NCBI GenBank assembly: GCA_014238595.1 | Contig: JABAAV010000056.1 | Span: 1 to 10,059 of the forward strand | DNA from: Myxococcales bacterium | GTDB taxonomy: Bacteria; Myxococcota_A; Polyangia; Haliangiales; J016 | Reading direction: 5' to 3' | Length of the DNA: 10,059 nucleotides | In this document: piece by piece, positions 1 through 5,483 of the stretch | Numbering within the stretch: the first letter of the stretch is position 1 | Layout of the letters: each line of letters opens with the position of its first letter | The notes under the pieces: model-generated | The model's database searches: none | Seen by the model: only the letters and a program-made list of their open reading frames with translations | Told to the model about the DNA's origin: nothing | Program-made: the position numbers and the translations under genes

Positions 1-1073
1 CTTGTGAATTTATTGACCCTATGACGTTGCAAGCATTAACAGGACAGCCTGTGGCGACAGATATGATGAGCCTTACCGAAGAATCACTCATCGGACATAT
101 TGCTATTGCTGATCAAGCAGATGTGATTGTCATTGCACCCGCAACGGCAAATTGTATTGCTAAACTCGCTGCAGGATTGTCCGATGACACTATCACTACC
201 ATGGTTTTGGCAGCGCAAGTTCCTGTCGTTATTGCGCCTGCTATGAATGCAAATATGTGGAATAACGCTGCCGTACAACATAATGTACAAACATTACGCA
301 CACGGGGATTTCACATTGTCGACCCTGACTGTGGTTTTTTGGCATGCGGGTGGACCGGTGAAGGGCGACTTGCAAAACTAAGCAGCATTGAACAATCTGT
401 TGTCGCAGCATTGCTTCCGAATGATTTAGAAGGAGAAACTATACTCGTTACTGCTGGAGCTACAAGAGAACCATTAGATCCAATGCGATTTTTAAGCAAT
501 GCATCAACAGGACAGATGGGTTTTGCTATTGCCAAAGCTGCATTGCAACGCGGTGCTAATGTACATTTAATTGTTGCACATACCTCCGCAGAACCTCCTG
601 TGGGAGCACATGTGCATACAGTCTCAACTACAGAACAAATGAATCAAACGGTTCATTCATTGTTTTCGGAAATGTCTGTTGTGGTTATGGCTGCCGCAGT
701 ATCCGATTTTCGTCCGACAGATATTTCAGAAAACAAAATCAAAAAAAACAATATGCACAATGTCATTGAAATTACTGCCAACCCAGACATTTTAGCCTCA
801 TTGGGTGCTCACCGAGGCACAAAAAAGCAACCTGTCTTAATTGGGTTCGCCGCAGAAACAGAGAATCTTCAAAGCTTTGCCACTGCAAAATTAAAAGAAA
901 AACAATGCGATTTAATTGTTGCCAACAACATTGCAGAAAAAGATATTGGGTTTGCAAGCCATGACAATCGAGTGACATTCATCGATGGGGTTCATGAACC
1001 CAAACACAGTTTAACAATGAGCAAGGAAGAGATAGGGCATCTTGTTATAGATAAGGCAATATCTTTTTTGTGA
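1..1073 (+). CDS. coaBC: Bifunctional phosphopantothenoylcysteine decarboxylase / phosphopantothenate-cysteine ligase (5'-truncated by window edge)
   Basis: CoaBC joins phosphopantothenate to cysteine (CoaB) and decarboxylates the product (CoaC, FMN-dependent) to 4'-phosphopantetheine in cytosolic coenzyme A synthesis. The frame is open from base 3, giving CEFIDP before the first Met at 21, so the gene starts upstream; roughly the first 50 residues of the usual 400 or so are missing. Numbering from that Met, the flavoprotein part shows the conserved His (GHIAIADQAD, H26), the PASANT-type motif (PATANC, 40-45), PAMNANMW (73-80) and the substrate-clamp Cys (FLACGWTGEGRLA, C109). The ligase part starts near residue 139 with ILVTAGATREPLDP, then SNASTGQMG, the AAAVSDFRP strand, the NKIKK lysine cluster (238-242), GFAAET and DLIVANN. 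The C-terminus looks complete. It converges on the next gene with 11 bases between stops. The call is secure. Confidence 0.97.
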   Translation, partial: CEFIDPMTLQALTGQPVATDMMSLTEESLIGHIAIADQADVIVIAPATANCIAKLAAGLSDDTITTMVLAAQVPVVIAPAMNANMWNNAAVQHNVQTLRTRGFHIVDPDCGFLACGWTGEGRLAKLSSIEQSVVAALLPNDLEGETILVTAGATREPLDPMRFLSNASTGQMGFAIAKAALQRGANVHLIVAHTSAEPPVGAHVHTVSTTEQMNQTVHSLFSEMSVVVMAAAVSDFRPTDISENKIKKNNMHNVIEITANPDILASLGAHRGTKKQPVLIGFAAETENLQSFATAKLKEKQCDLIVANNIAEKDIGFASHDNRVTFIDGVHEPKHSLTMSKEEIGHLVIDKAISFL

Positions 1074-1080
1074 TACTTCG

Positions 1081-1113
1081 AGCATTAAAACTGCAAAGCA
1101 TCTTTAATGCTTT
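1081..1113. terminator. Candidate bidirectional terminator between convergent genes
   Basis: AGCATTAAA (1081-1089) and TTTAATGCT (1103-1111) form a perfect 9-bp inverted repeat with a 13-base loop, just after the coaBC stop and overlapping the last codons of the minus-strand gene. A competing 7-bp stem (AAAGCAT 1095-1101 with ATGCTTT 1107-1113) lies within it. The stem is AT-rich and no clean T-tract follows on either strand, so a terminator role is plausible from position but not strong. Confidence 0.35.
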
Positions 1114-1579
1114 GTTGAAGTTCAGCGTTGTTAAAAATACCAAGAAACTTTTTTCGAATCACACCTTGCTTGTCGAGAACAAAGGTCATGGGTACCGCGT
1201 GAACAGAAAAAGCCGATGATATTTTGTTTTCTTTGTCTAAAACAACGGTGCCTTTGATATTCAATTGATCGATGATTTTTTTTGCATGACTGTGCGTGGC
1301 TCTCACCGCTACAAAAATTAAATTAATATGCTCATTGTTTTTAGCAAATTCATTTAAAATAGGAAGTTCTTCAAGACAGAGACTGCAATTAGGAGCCCAA
1401 AAATTAACCACATGTACTGTTCCATGAATCTTTGTGCTGTCAAAAAATGTATTTTCAAGCGTGACCCCTGAAAACATCCCTGAAACTTTTGTGTTGATCA
1501 TCGTATGATGGGTTTGATTGCACTGAACATACAAAAGAACAAAACAAAACAGTGAAAATAGTAAACGAATCCGTTGCAT
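1085..1579 (-). CDS. TlpA/ResA-like thioredoxin-fold protein, membrane-anchored or exported
   Basis: This is a 164-aa extracytoplasmic thiol-disulfide protein. A positively charged N-terminus and one hydrophobic segment (about 5-19) suggest export or anchoring. C20 follows that segment but sits in LYVQC, a poor lipobox because Gln is at -1, so lipidation is uncertain. The thioredoxin fold is shown by VHVVNFWAPNCSLCLEEL with redox cysteines C65 and C68 (CSLC, lacking the usual Pro), by the AVPMTFVLD strand with the cis-Pro at 130, and by the closing GxF region. Family members reduce or oxidise periplasmic disulfides, for example in cytochrome c maturation, but no cytochrome genes are nearby and the substrate is unknown. 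The start is well constrained: an in-frame TAG lies 9 bases upstream. No Shine-Dalgarno precedes it, and a -10-like box almost abuts the ATG. It is divergent from the glycosylase gene. Confidence 0.85.
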   Translation of the reverse strand: MQRIRLLFSLFCFVLLYVQCNQTHHTMINTKVSGMFSGVTLENTFFDSTKIHGTVHVVNFWAPNCSLCLEELPILNEFAKNNEHINLIFVAVRATHSHAKKIIDQLNIKGTVVLDKENKISSAFSVHAVPMTFVLDKQGVIRKKFLGIFNNAELQQSIKDALQF

Positions 1580-1602
1580 GAATTTATTCTAGTTTGATAT
1601 AG
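1574..1602 (+). promoter_or_regulatory. Weak candidate promoter for the uracil-DNA glycosylase gene
   Basis: On the plus strand TTGCAT (1574-1579) and ATATAG (1597-1602) are 17 bases apart, which would start transcription roughly 15 bases before the ATG at 1625. The -35 box would lie over the start codon of the divergent gene and overlap its promoter. The match is modest and no clear Shine-Dalgarno is present, so this is tentative. Confidence 0.25.
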
Positions 1603-1613
1603 GCAAATTGCAA
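1586..1613 (-). promoter_or_regulatory. Putative promoter of the thioredoxin-like gene, predicting a leaderless mRNA
   Basis: On the minus strand TTGCAA (1608-1613) is followed after 16 bases by TAGAAT (1586-1591), a reasonable sigma-70-type pair. The -10 box ends six bases before the ATG at 1577-1579, so transcription would begin at or next to the start codon. An in-frame TAG overlaps the -10 box, which excludes an upstream start. This is inferred from consensus similarity only. Confidence 0.5.
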
Positions 1614-1624
1614 GTGAAACTGTT

Positions 1625-2278
1625 ATGTTAGATGATCCCGAATCCCTTATAGAAACACTCAAAAAACAACTGCAATGGCACAAAGAACGAGGCACTTATG
1701 GTATTCGTGAGCCTGATTTGAAAAAACACTCTGAATCACTCCAGATGATCCGAGAAGACTTGGGTGACTGTCAACGATGCAAATTAAGTTCAATGAGAAC
1801 ACATATCGTATTTGGAGATGGTGCTCCTGATGCCGATATCATGTTTGTCGGTGAAGCTCCAGGTGAAGCAGAAGATCAGCAAGGATTGCCATTTGTAGGA
1901 CGTTCAGGACAGCTCTTGACTAAAATGATCGCTGCCATGGGATATAATAGAGAGGATGTTTACATCGCAAATGTTCTCAAATGTCGACCACCCAAAAATC
2001 GTGATCCTGAGTCAGATGAAATCGTGGCATGTCGATCATTTTTGTTTCGTCAAATTACCGCCATTGATCCACAGGTCATCATTACATTAGGTCGTCCAGC
2101 CATACAGCTTCTTTTGGATACCAAAGAACCTTTAAGCAAATTTCGAGGGATGTTTCAGTTTTTTCAAAACATTCCTGTCATGCCTACTTATCATCCTGCG
2201 TATTTGCTCAGATCGCCCAGCAAAAAAAAAGACGCATGGGAAGACTTACAAAAAGTCATGGCAACAATAAAAAAATAA
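1625..2278 (+). CDS. Uracil-DNA glycosylase, family 4/5 type with Fe-S cluster
   Basis: This 217-aa base-excision repair enzyme removes uracil from DNA after cytosine deamination. Family-4 hallmarks appear in order: MFVGEAPGEAEDQQGLPFVG (73-92, the GEAPG water-activating loop and uracil pocket), GRSGQLL, VYIANVLKCRPPKNRDP (112-128), VIITLGRPA, and the DNA-intercalating motif HPAYLLRSPSKKK (190-202). Four cysteines placed as in Fe-S UDGs are present: C49 and C52 (DCQRCKL), C120 (KCRPP) and C136 (VACRSFL). The first 45 or so residues are a variable, charged N-terminal extension. Start choice: an in-frame TGA at 1595-1597 limits extension, and ATG 1625 is the only good start. Bacterial homologues are widespread. 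The gene stands alone, with its 5' end facing the thioredoxin-like gene. Confidence 0.95.
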   Translation: MLDDPESLIETLKKQLQWHKERGTYGIREPDLKKHSESLQMIREDLGDCQRCKLSSMRTHIVFGDGAPDADIMFVGEAPGEAEDQQGLPFVGRSGQLLTKMIAAMGYNREDVYIANVLKCRPPKNRDPESDEIVACRSFLFRQITAIDPQVIITLGRPAIQLLLDTKEPLSKFRGMFQFFQNIPVMPTYHPAYLLRSPSKKKDAWEDLQKVMATIKK

Positions 2279-2282
2279 ACAC

Positions 2283-2363
2283 TCAAATGACACGCGGGAA
2301 TATGATGGAAACGATTGTGTCACATTTGAATGTTGAGACTATGACAACAGACACTGTCTCAAC
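2283..2363. repeat. Two successive inverted repeats in the intergenic region upstream of the lipoprotein gene
   Basis: TCAAATGACAC (2283-2293) pairs with GTGTCACATTTGA (2317-2329) except for a 2-base bulge, with a loop of about 23 bases. Immediately after it, GTTGAGAC (2332-2339) and GTCTCAAC (2356-2363) form a perfect 8-bp repeat with a 16-base loop, and a small AGACA/TGTCT hairpin lies inside. Neither is followed by a T-tract, so they are not obvious terminators for the glycosylase gene. They sit directly upstream of a possible -35 box and could be operators or structured RNA. Confidence 0.6.
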
Positions 2364-2364
2364 G

Positions 2365-2393
2365 TTGAAACAATGATGAATTGTATTTTTAAA
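2365..2393 (+). promoter_or_regulatory. Candidate promoter of the lipoprotein gene
   Basis: TTGAAA (2365-2370) is a good -35 match. After 17 bases comes TTTAAA (2388-2393), a fair -10, with the one-base-shifted TTAAAT as an alternative. A start near 2400 would give a leader of about 77 bases ending in an AAAGGA Shine-Dalgarno (2461-2466) before ATG 2478. This is by consensus only. Confidence 0.4.
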
Positions 2394-2426
2394 TATCTAT
2401 GTTACGCTGCATCTCAACATAGATAT
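2393..2426. repeat. Perfect 11-bp inverted repeat overlapping the predicted transcription start
   Basis: ATATCTATGTT (2393-2403) and AACATAGATAT (2416-2426) are exact reverse complements separated by 12 bases. The position, just downstream of the candidate -10 box, fits an operator for a dimeric repressor or a hairpin at the 5' end of the lipoprotein mRNA. No T-tract follows, so a terminator is unlikely. Confidence 0.65.
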
Positions 2427-2477
2427 CACTCTATGAACAATCTGAAACTGATCTTTTAAAAAAGGAATAATGAGAAA

Positions 2478-2882
2478 ATGAAAAAATCGAGTCACATATT
2501 ATGGATTGCAGGATTACTGTTTGTCATAGGCTGTTTAGGTACAGATGATGAAGATGCTACAACATGCACCCCAGGTGAATCTTTTGAAGATACTTCTGGG
2601 CAGTGCTGTGAATGCCCTGATAGTGGTGTGTCTGCAGATGCGACCTGTTACGATATTGGACTAGAATGTTTTGAGCCACAATCCTCATCACCAAGTACAT
2701 CACCAAGCACATCACCAAGTACATCACCAAGTACATCACCGGTATCGGAAACATGCACCCCAGGTGAATCTTTTGAAAATGCTTCTGAACAATGCTGTGA
2801 ATGTCCCGACAGTGGTGTGTCTGAGGATGCGACCTGTTACGATATTGGACTAGAATGTTTTGAACCACAACCCTCAACATAA
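2478..2882 (+). CDS. Cys-rich modular lipoprotein with duplicated pacifastin-like modules (shortened by in-frame stop)
   Basis: This 134-aa secreted lipoprotein has a Lys-rich start, a hydrophobic core and a canonical lipobox (VIGC, Cys at residue 19), followed by an acidic stretch (GTDDED). Two nearly identical 40-residue modules follow (29-68 and 92-131), each with six cysteines: C30, C43, C44, C46, C57 and C64 in the first; C93, C106, C107, C109, C120 and C127 in the second. They are joined by a Ser/Pro/Thr linker of four PSTS units. An AAAGGA Shine-Dalgarno lies 11 bases before the ATG. The TAA at 2880-2882 interrupts a longer frame: 44 more sense codons encode a third module, so the ancestral product was probably 179 aa. 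Cysteine order and spacing recall pacifastin-type serine protease inhibitors, but modules 1 and 2 lack the CNxC spacing and no inhibitor function is shown. Transcription probably ends at 3070-3099. Confidence 0.8.
   Translation: MKKSSHILWIAGLLFVIGCLGTDDEDATTCTPGESFEDTSGQCCECPDSGVSADATCYDIGLECFEPQSSSPSTSPSTSPSTSPSTSPVSETCTPGESFENASEQCCECPDSGVSEDATCYDIGLECFEPQPST
2562..2870 (+). repeat. Intragenic duplication: two 120-bp repeats encoding Cys-rich modules
   Basis: Bases 2562-2681 and 2751-2870 are the same length and nearly identical, including synonymous positions, which indicates a recent duplication. The centre of each unit (ECPDSGVS) and its end (TCYDIGLECFEPQ) are unchanged. Differences cluster in the loop between the first and second cysteines (FEDTSGQ against FENASEQ). 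The third module, downstream of the TAA, is far more diverged. Confidence 0.92.
2691..2738 (+). repeat. 12-bp tandem repeat encoding the PSTS linker
   Basis: There are four copies of CCAAGTACATCA, one with a T-to-C change, in frame between the two Cys-rich modules. Each encodes Pro-Ser-Thr-Ser. The unit length is a multiple of three, so slippage would change linker length without shifting the frame. Confidence 0.95.
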
Positions 2883-3017
2883 ACACCAAGCCCAGCATCA
2901 GGGATATGCACTCCAGATGAAACAATTGCTGCAGACGATGGTTGTAACACCTGTGTTTGCCCAGATAGTGGCTTAAGTTCTGAAGCTCACTCTTGTACTG
3001 AGCTATTCTGTACTTAA
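2883..3017 (+). pseudogene. In-frame continuation of the lipoprotein gene after the TAA: third, canonical pacifastin-like module
   Basis: Reading straight on from the TAA in the same frame gives 44 sense codons up to TAA 3015-3017: a short TPSPASG linker, then a module with six cysteines (C144, C156, C159, C161, C173, C178 by full-length numbering). The spacing C-x11-C-N-x-C-x-C-x3-G-x7-C-T-x3-C nearly equals the pacifastin light-chain consensus. The sequence shares CPDSG with modules 1 and 2. No start codon with a ribosome site opens this segment independently, so it is probably the severed 3' end of the upstream gene. A single C-to-A change of TCA (Ser) to TAA would explain the stop; readthrough or a sequencing error are alternatives. 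Confidence 0.75.
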
Positions 3018-3069
3018 TCAAATCCTTCATTGTGAGCCGTACGCTCAACTTTGCACGATCGACACGAAA

Positions 3070-3099
3070 CCTCGAAAAATAGGCTCTCGAGGCTTTTTT
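3070..3099 (+). terminator. Rho-independent terminator after the lipoprotein gene
   Basis: CCTCGA (3070-3075) pairs with TCGAGG (3087-3092) around an 11-base loop and is followed by CTTTTTT (3093-3099). It lies downstream of the end of the third module (3017) rather than of the internal TAA (2882), which fits a transcription unit that originally covered all three modules. It also separates this unit from the kam operon. Confidence 0.75.
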
Positions 3100-3143
3100 A
3101 ATGAACAATGCTGTGGATAACATGCATTTTCGGACTCATACGG

Positions 3144-3173
3144 TTGTTGATTGATTGTATTATTCGCTATAAA
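3144..3173 (+). promoter_or_regulatory. Putative kam operon promoter, predicting a leaderless kamD mRNA
   Basis: TTGTTG (3144-3149) and TATAAA (3168-3173) are 18 bases apart. The -10 box ends only eight bases before the kamD ATG at 3182, so transcription would begin at or within about two bases of the start codon. An in-frame TAA at 3170-3172 excludes a longer protein, and no Shine-Dalgarno is present. By consensus only. Confidence 0.5.
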
Positions 3174-3181
3174 TTGACCGT

Positions 3182-4738
3182 ATGAATCTTCTGCCGATTA
3201 GACCTTCCGATGTGGAAGATTGTCGCCATAGTGCCGCATCTATTGCTGATGCAATGCAGAAATTTATCAATCAGCACAGCACAGTCTCCATTGAACGCAC
3301 CATTCTTTTGTTTTATGGCGTTGCAGGGGCAAATGCAGATGGAATTCCTTTAATCAATCTCTGTGTTGAGCAATGTGTGAACGCGAACATAATCAACCAA
3401 GGTGTTGCCTATCAAATAGCACAACACATCAAAGCAGGGAGTTGTTCTCCGCAGGAAAGTGCTGAGAAAATTGGTTATGGGGGTGAAATCATACCGATAA
3501 CGATCACACCCCAAGAAGCTATTGATATTTTAAAGCCGTTTACCAAGCAAGCAATGGAAAAGATTGATAGCTCTTGTCATCAACGCACAACAACAATGGA
3601 AGGATTTGAATCGCATGAACAAAAGCGTTTCGGTCCACTAAAATATGTCATTGTAGCAACAGGAAACATTCACGATGATGCGGTGCAAGCACAGGCAGCC
3701 GCACAATCAGGAGCAGATATTATTGCTGTGATTCGCTCTACCGCACAATCGCTACTGGATTATGTGCCCATAGGTGCTACGACAGAAGGATTTGGAGGGA
3801 CATGGGCAACACAAGAGAATTTTCGTATTGTCCGAGCTGCCCTTGATATAGAACAGGAAAAACAAGGACGATATCTCCATTTAGTCAACTATTCATCAGG
3901 GCTTTGTATGGCGGAAATAGCTTACATGGCGGCGATTGAGCGATTGGATATGCTTCTTAATGATGCGATGTATGGCATTTTGTTTCGAGATATTAATCCA
4001 AGACGAACTCTTTTGGATCAATATGTCTCACGACGCATCATTGCCCGCGCCAACATGGTCATCAATACAGGTGAAGACAATTACCTGACAACGGCCGATG
4101 CCATAGATGCTGCACACACGGTGATTGTATCTCATTTTATCAACGAAGCATTTGCCACACAGGCAGGTCTTCAAAAAAATCAAATGGGATTGGGTCATGC
4201 TTTTGAAATCGATAAAAATATCGAAGATTCATTTTTATTTGAAATTGCTCAAGCGCAACTTGTTCGACAACTTTTTCCTGACCATCCGATTAAATGGATG
4301 CCATCAACAAAACATAAAACCGGCGATATTTTTTGGTCACACCGTGTTGATGGCATGTTTGATCTCATTGGGATTATGACAGGTCAAAGCATTGAACTGT
4401 TAGGAATGATGACCGAAGCCATTCATACACCATTTCTTCATGATCGGTTTATCGCACTCAAAAGTGCCGATTATATTTTCAAAACAGCACGACATTTAGG
4501 TGATGAAATCTCATGGAAGCCTGAAGGTATTGTTGTCAAACGCGCACAAAATGTATTGACAGACGCCAAAACATTGTTACAAGAAATTGAACAAACAGGT
4601 TTCTTTTCTGCAATTGCCAAAGGATCATTCGGGGATGTATGTCGTACAGAAACCGGTGGAAAAGGGGCCGATGGTGTCTTTGAACGACATGAATCTTATG
4701 TAAATCCAATTTTAGATGAGCTTGAAACCAATGCCTGA
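3182..4738 (+). CDS. kamD: Lysine 5,6-aminomutase alpha subunit
   Basis: KamD is the large subunit of the adenosylcobalamin- and PLP-dependent enzyme that moves the terminal amino group of L-beta-lysine or D-lysine to C5, an early step of lysine fermentation. The 518-aa length equals the family norm. Family-like stretches include FYGVAGANADGIPL (44-57), VPIGATTEGFGGTWATQENF (195-214), YLHLVNYSSGLCMAEIAYMA (231-250), the DAMYGILFRDINPRRT block (261-276) and a C-terminal GGKGADGVFE motif near the end. Y264 lies where the family has the tyrosine that stacks on PLP; this assignment is from memory of the family. The start is fixed by a nearby in-frame stop. The downstream kamE start overlaps the 3' end, so the subunits are probably translationally coupled. 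The cofactor-binding Rossmann domain is in KamE. Confidence 0.95.
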   Translation: MNLLPIRPSDVEDCRHSAASIADAMQKFINQHSTVSIERTILLFYGVAGANADGIPLINLCVEQCVNANIINQGVAYQIAQHIKAGSCSPQESAEKIGYGGEIIPITITPQEAIDILKPFTKQAMEKIDSSCHQRTTTMEGFESHEQKRFGPLKYVIVATGNIHDDAVQAQAAAQSGADIIAVIRSTAQSLLDYVPIGATTEGFGGTWATQENFRIVRAALDIEQEKQGRYLHLVNYSSGLCMAEIAYMAAIERLDMLLNDAMYGILFRDINPRRTLLDQYVSRRIIARANMVINTGEDNYLTTADAIDAAHTVIVSHFINEAFATQAGLQKNQMGLGHAFEIDKNIEDSFLFEIAQAQLVRQLFPDHPIKWMPSTKHKTGDIFWSHRVDGMFDLIGIMTGQSIELLGMMTEAIHTPFLHDRFIALKSADYIFKTARHLGDEISWKPEGIVVKRAQNVLTDAKTLLQEIEQTGFFSAIAKGSFGDVCRTETGGKGADGVFERHESYVNPILDELETNA

Positions 4739-5483
4739 CAACAAACTCCCTCGACATATTCGTGCCTATGGAGACCGCATTGACGGTTCCGTACAGATGT
4801 CGTTTTCATTGCCGATGCCTGCATCAGAGCATGCCAAGGAAGTTGCCAAACATTATGCAGAAGCACATGGCCTTGATCATGTTTTGGTTGCTAGCATGGA
4901 ACGTGCGAGTGATGATTTTAGTTTTTTTGTCGTGTATGGAAAATCAAAACACACAGTGTCACCAGGAGAGATCAAAGTTCCTGATGTACATATTCCAACA
5001 TGGTCACCGAAAGAAATCGATGAGCATATCAAAACCAAACTTAAGCGACGTATTGTTATCGTTGGAGCATGCACAGGATTTGATGCGCATACGGTAGGCA
5101 TTGATGCTATCATAAACATCAAAGGTGCCGCAGGAGATAAAGGACTTGAATCTTATGCATGGATTGCTGCATATAACCTTGGAGCTCAAGTAGACAATCC
5201 ATCACTGCTTGCTAAAGCACGCGATTTAAAAGCAGATGCCGTGTTGGTTTCTCAAATTATTACGCAACGCGATATACACAAAGAGAATGCACAAGAACTC
5301 ATCTTGCTCGCACAAAAACAAAATTTGCGTCATATGAAATTTATTTTAGGTGGTCCACGAATCGATAATTTATTGGCACAACAATTAGGGTATGATGCCG
5401 GTTTTGGTTCAGGGACGAAACCAAGCGATGTCGCTGCTTATATTTTAGATGTATTATTAAAAGAACAAGGAAATCATCAATGA
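4716..5483 (+). CDS. kamE: Lysine 5,6-aminomutase beta subunit, B12- and PLP-binding
   Basis: This 255-aa small subunit carries both cofactors. The cobalamin-binding motif DAHTVG (123-128) supplies the axial His (H125). The lysine that forms the internal aldimine with PLP should be K136 in INIKG, eleven residues after that His as in characterised enzymes. The rest of the B12 Rossmann fold follows: LVSQIITQRD (177-186), FILGGPRIDN (209-218) and GYDAGFGSGTKPSDVA (225-240). Residues 1-110 form the dimerisation part (HIRAYGDRIDGSVQMSFSLP). The start is ambiguous: ATG 4716 overlaps kamD by 23 bases, and ATG 4731 by 8; both leave all motifs intact. The stop overlaps the next gene by four bases (ATGA). 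The enzyme usually needs a reactivase, which is not encoded here. Confidence 0.96.
   Translation: MSLKPMPDNKLPRHIRAYGDRIDGSVQMSFSLPMPASEHAKEVAKHYAEAHGLDHVLVASMERASDDFSFFVVYGKSKHTVSPGEIKVPDVHIPTWSPKEIDEHIKTKLKRRIVIVGACTGFDAHTVGIDAIINIKGAAGDKGLESYAWIAAYNLGAQVDNPSLLAKARDLKADAVLVSQIITQRDIHKENAQELILLAQKQNLRHMKFILGGPRIDNLLAQQLGYDAGFGSGTKPSDVAAYILDVLLKEQGNHQ

Noticed and set aside
1085..1146. Lipoprotein sorting for the thioredoxin-like protein based on C20
   Set aside because: The box LYVQC has Gln at -1, which signal peptidase II does not normally accept; a signal anchor or ordinary signal peptide is at least as likely, so it is not called a lipoprotein.
2691..2870. Possible CRISPR or phage-type direct repeats
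   Set aside because: The repeats are in frame, encode protein modules and a linker, and have no spacer-repeat periodicity.
3033..3047. TGAGC-CGTAC-GCTCA hairpin after the lipoprotein region
   Set aside because: It is a 5-bp stem without a T-tract; the stem at 3070-3092 followed by six T is the better terminator.
2557..3123. Long minus-strand open frame across the lipoprotein region
   Set aside because: It is an antisense shadow of the tandem repeats; its translation is low-complexity (repeated VMYLVM and similar) and it has no start signal, while the plus strand has lipobox, Cys modules, Shine-Dalgarno and terminator.
4125..5097. Additional plus-strand frames inside kamD and kamE
   Set aside because: They overlap conserved enzyme motifs in the main frames and show no recognisable protein or start signal.
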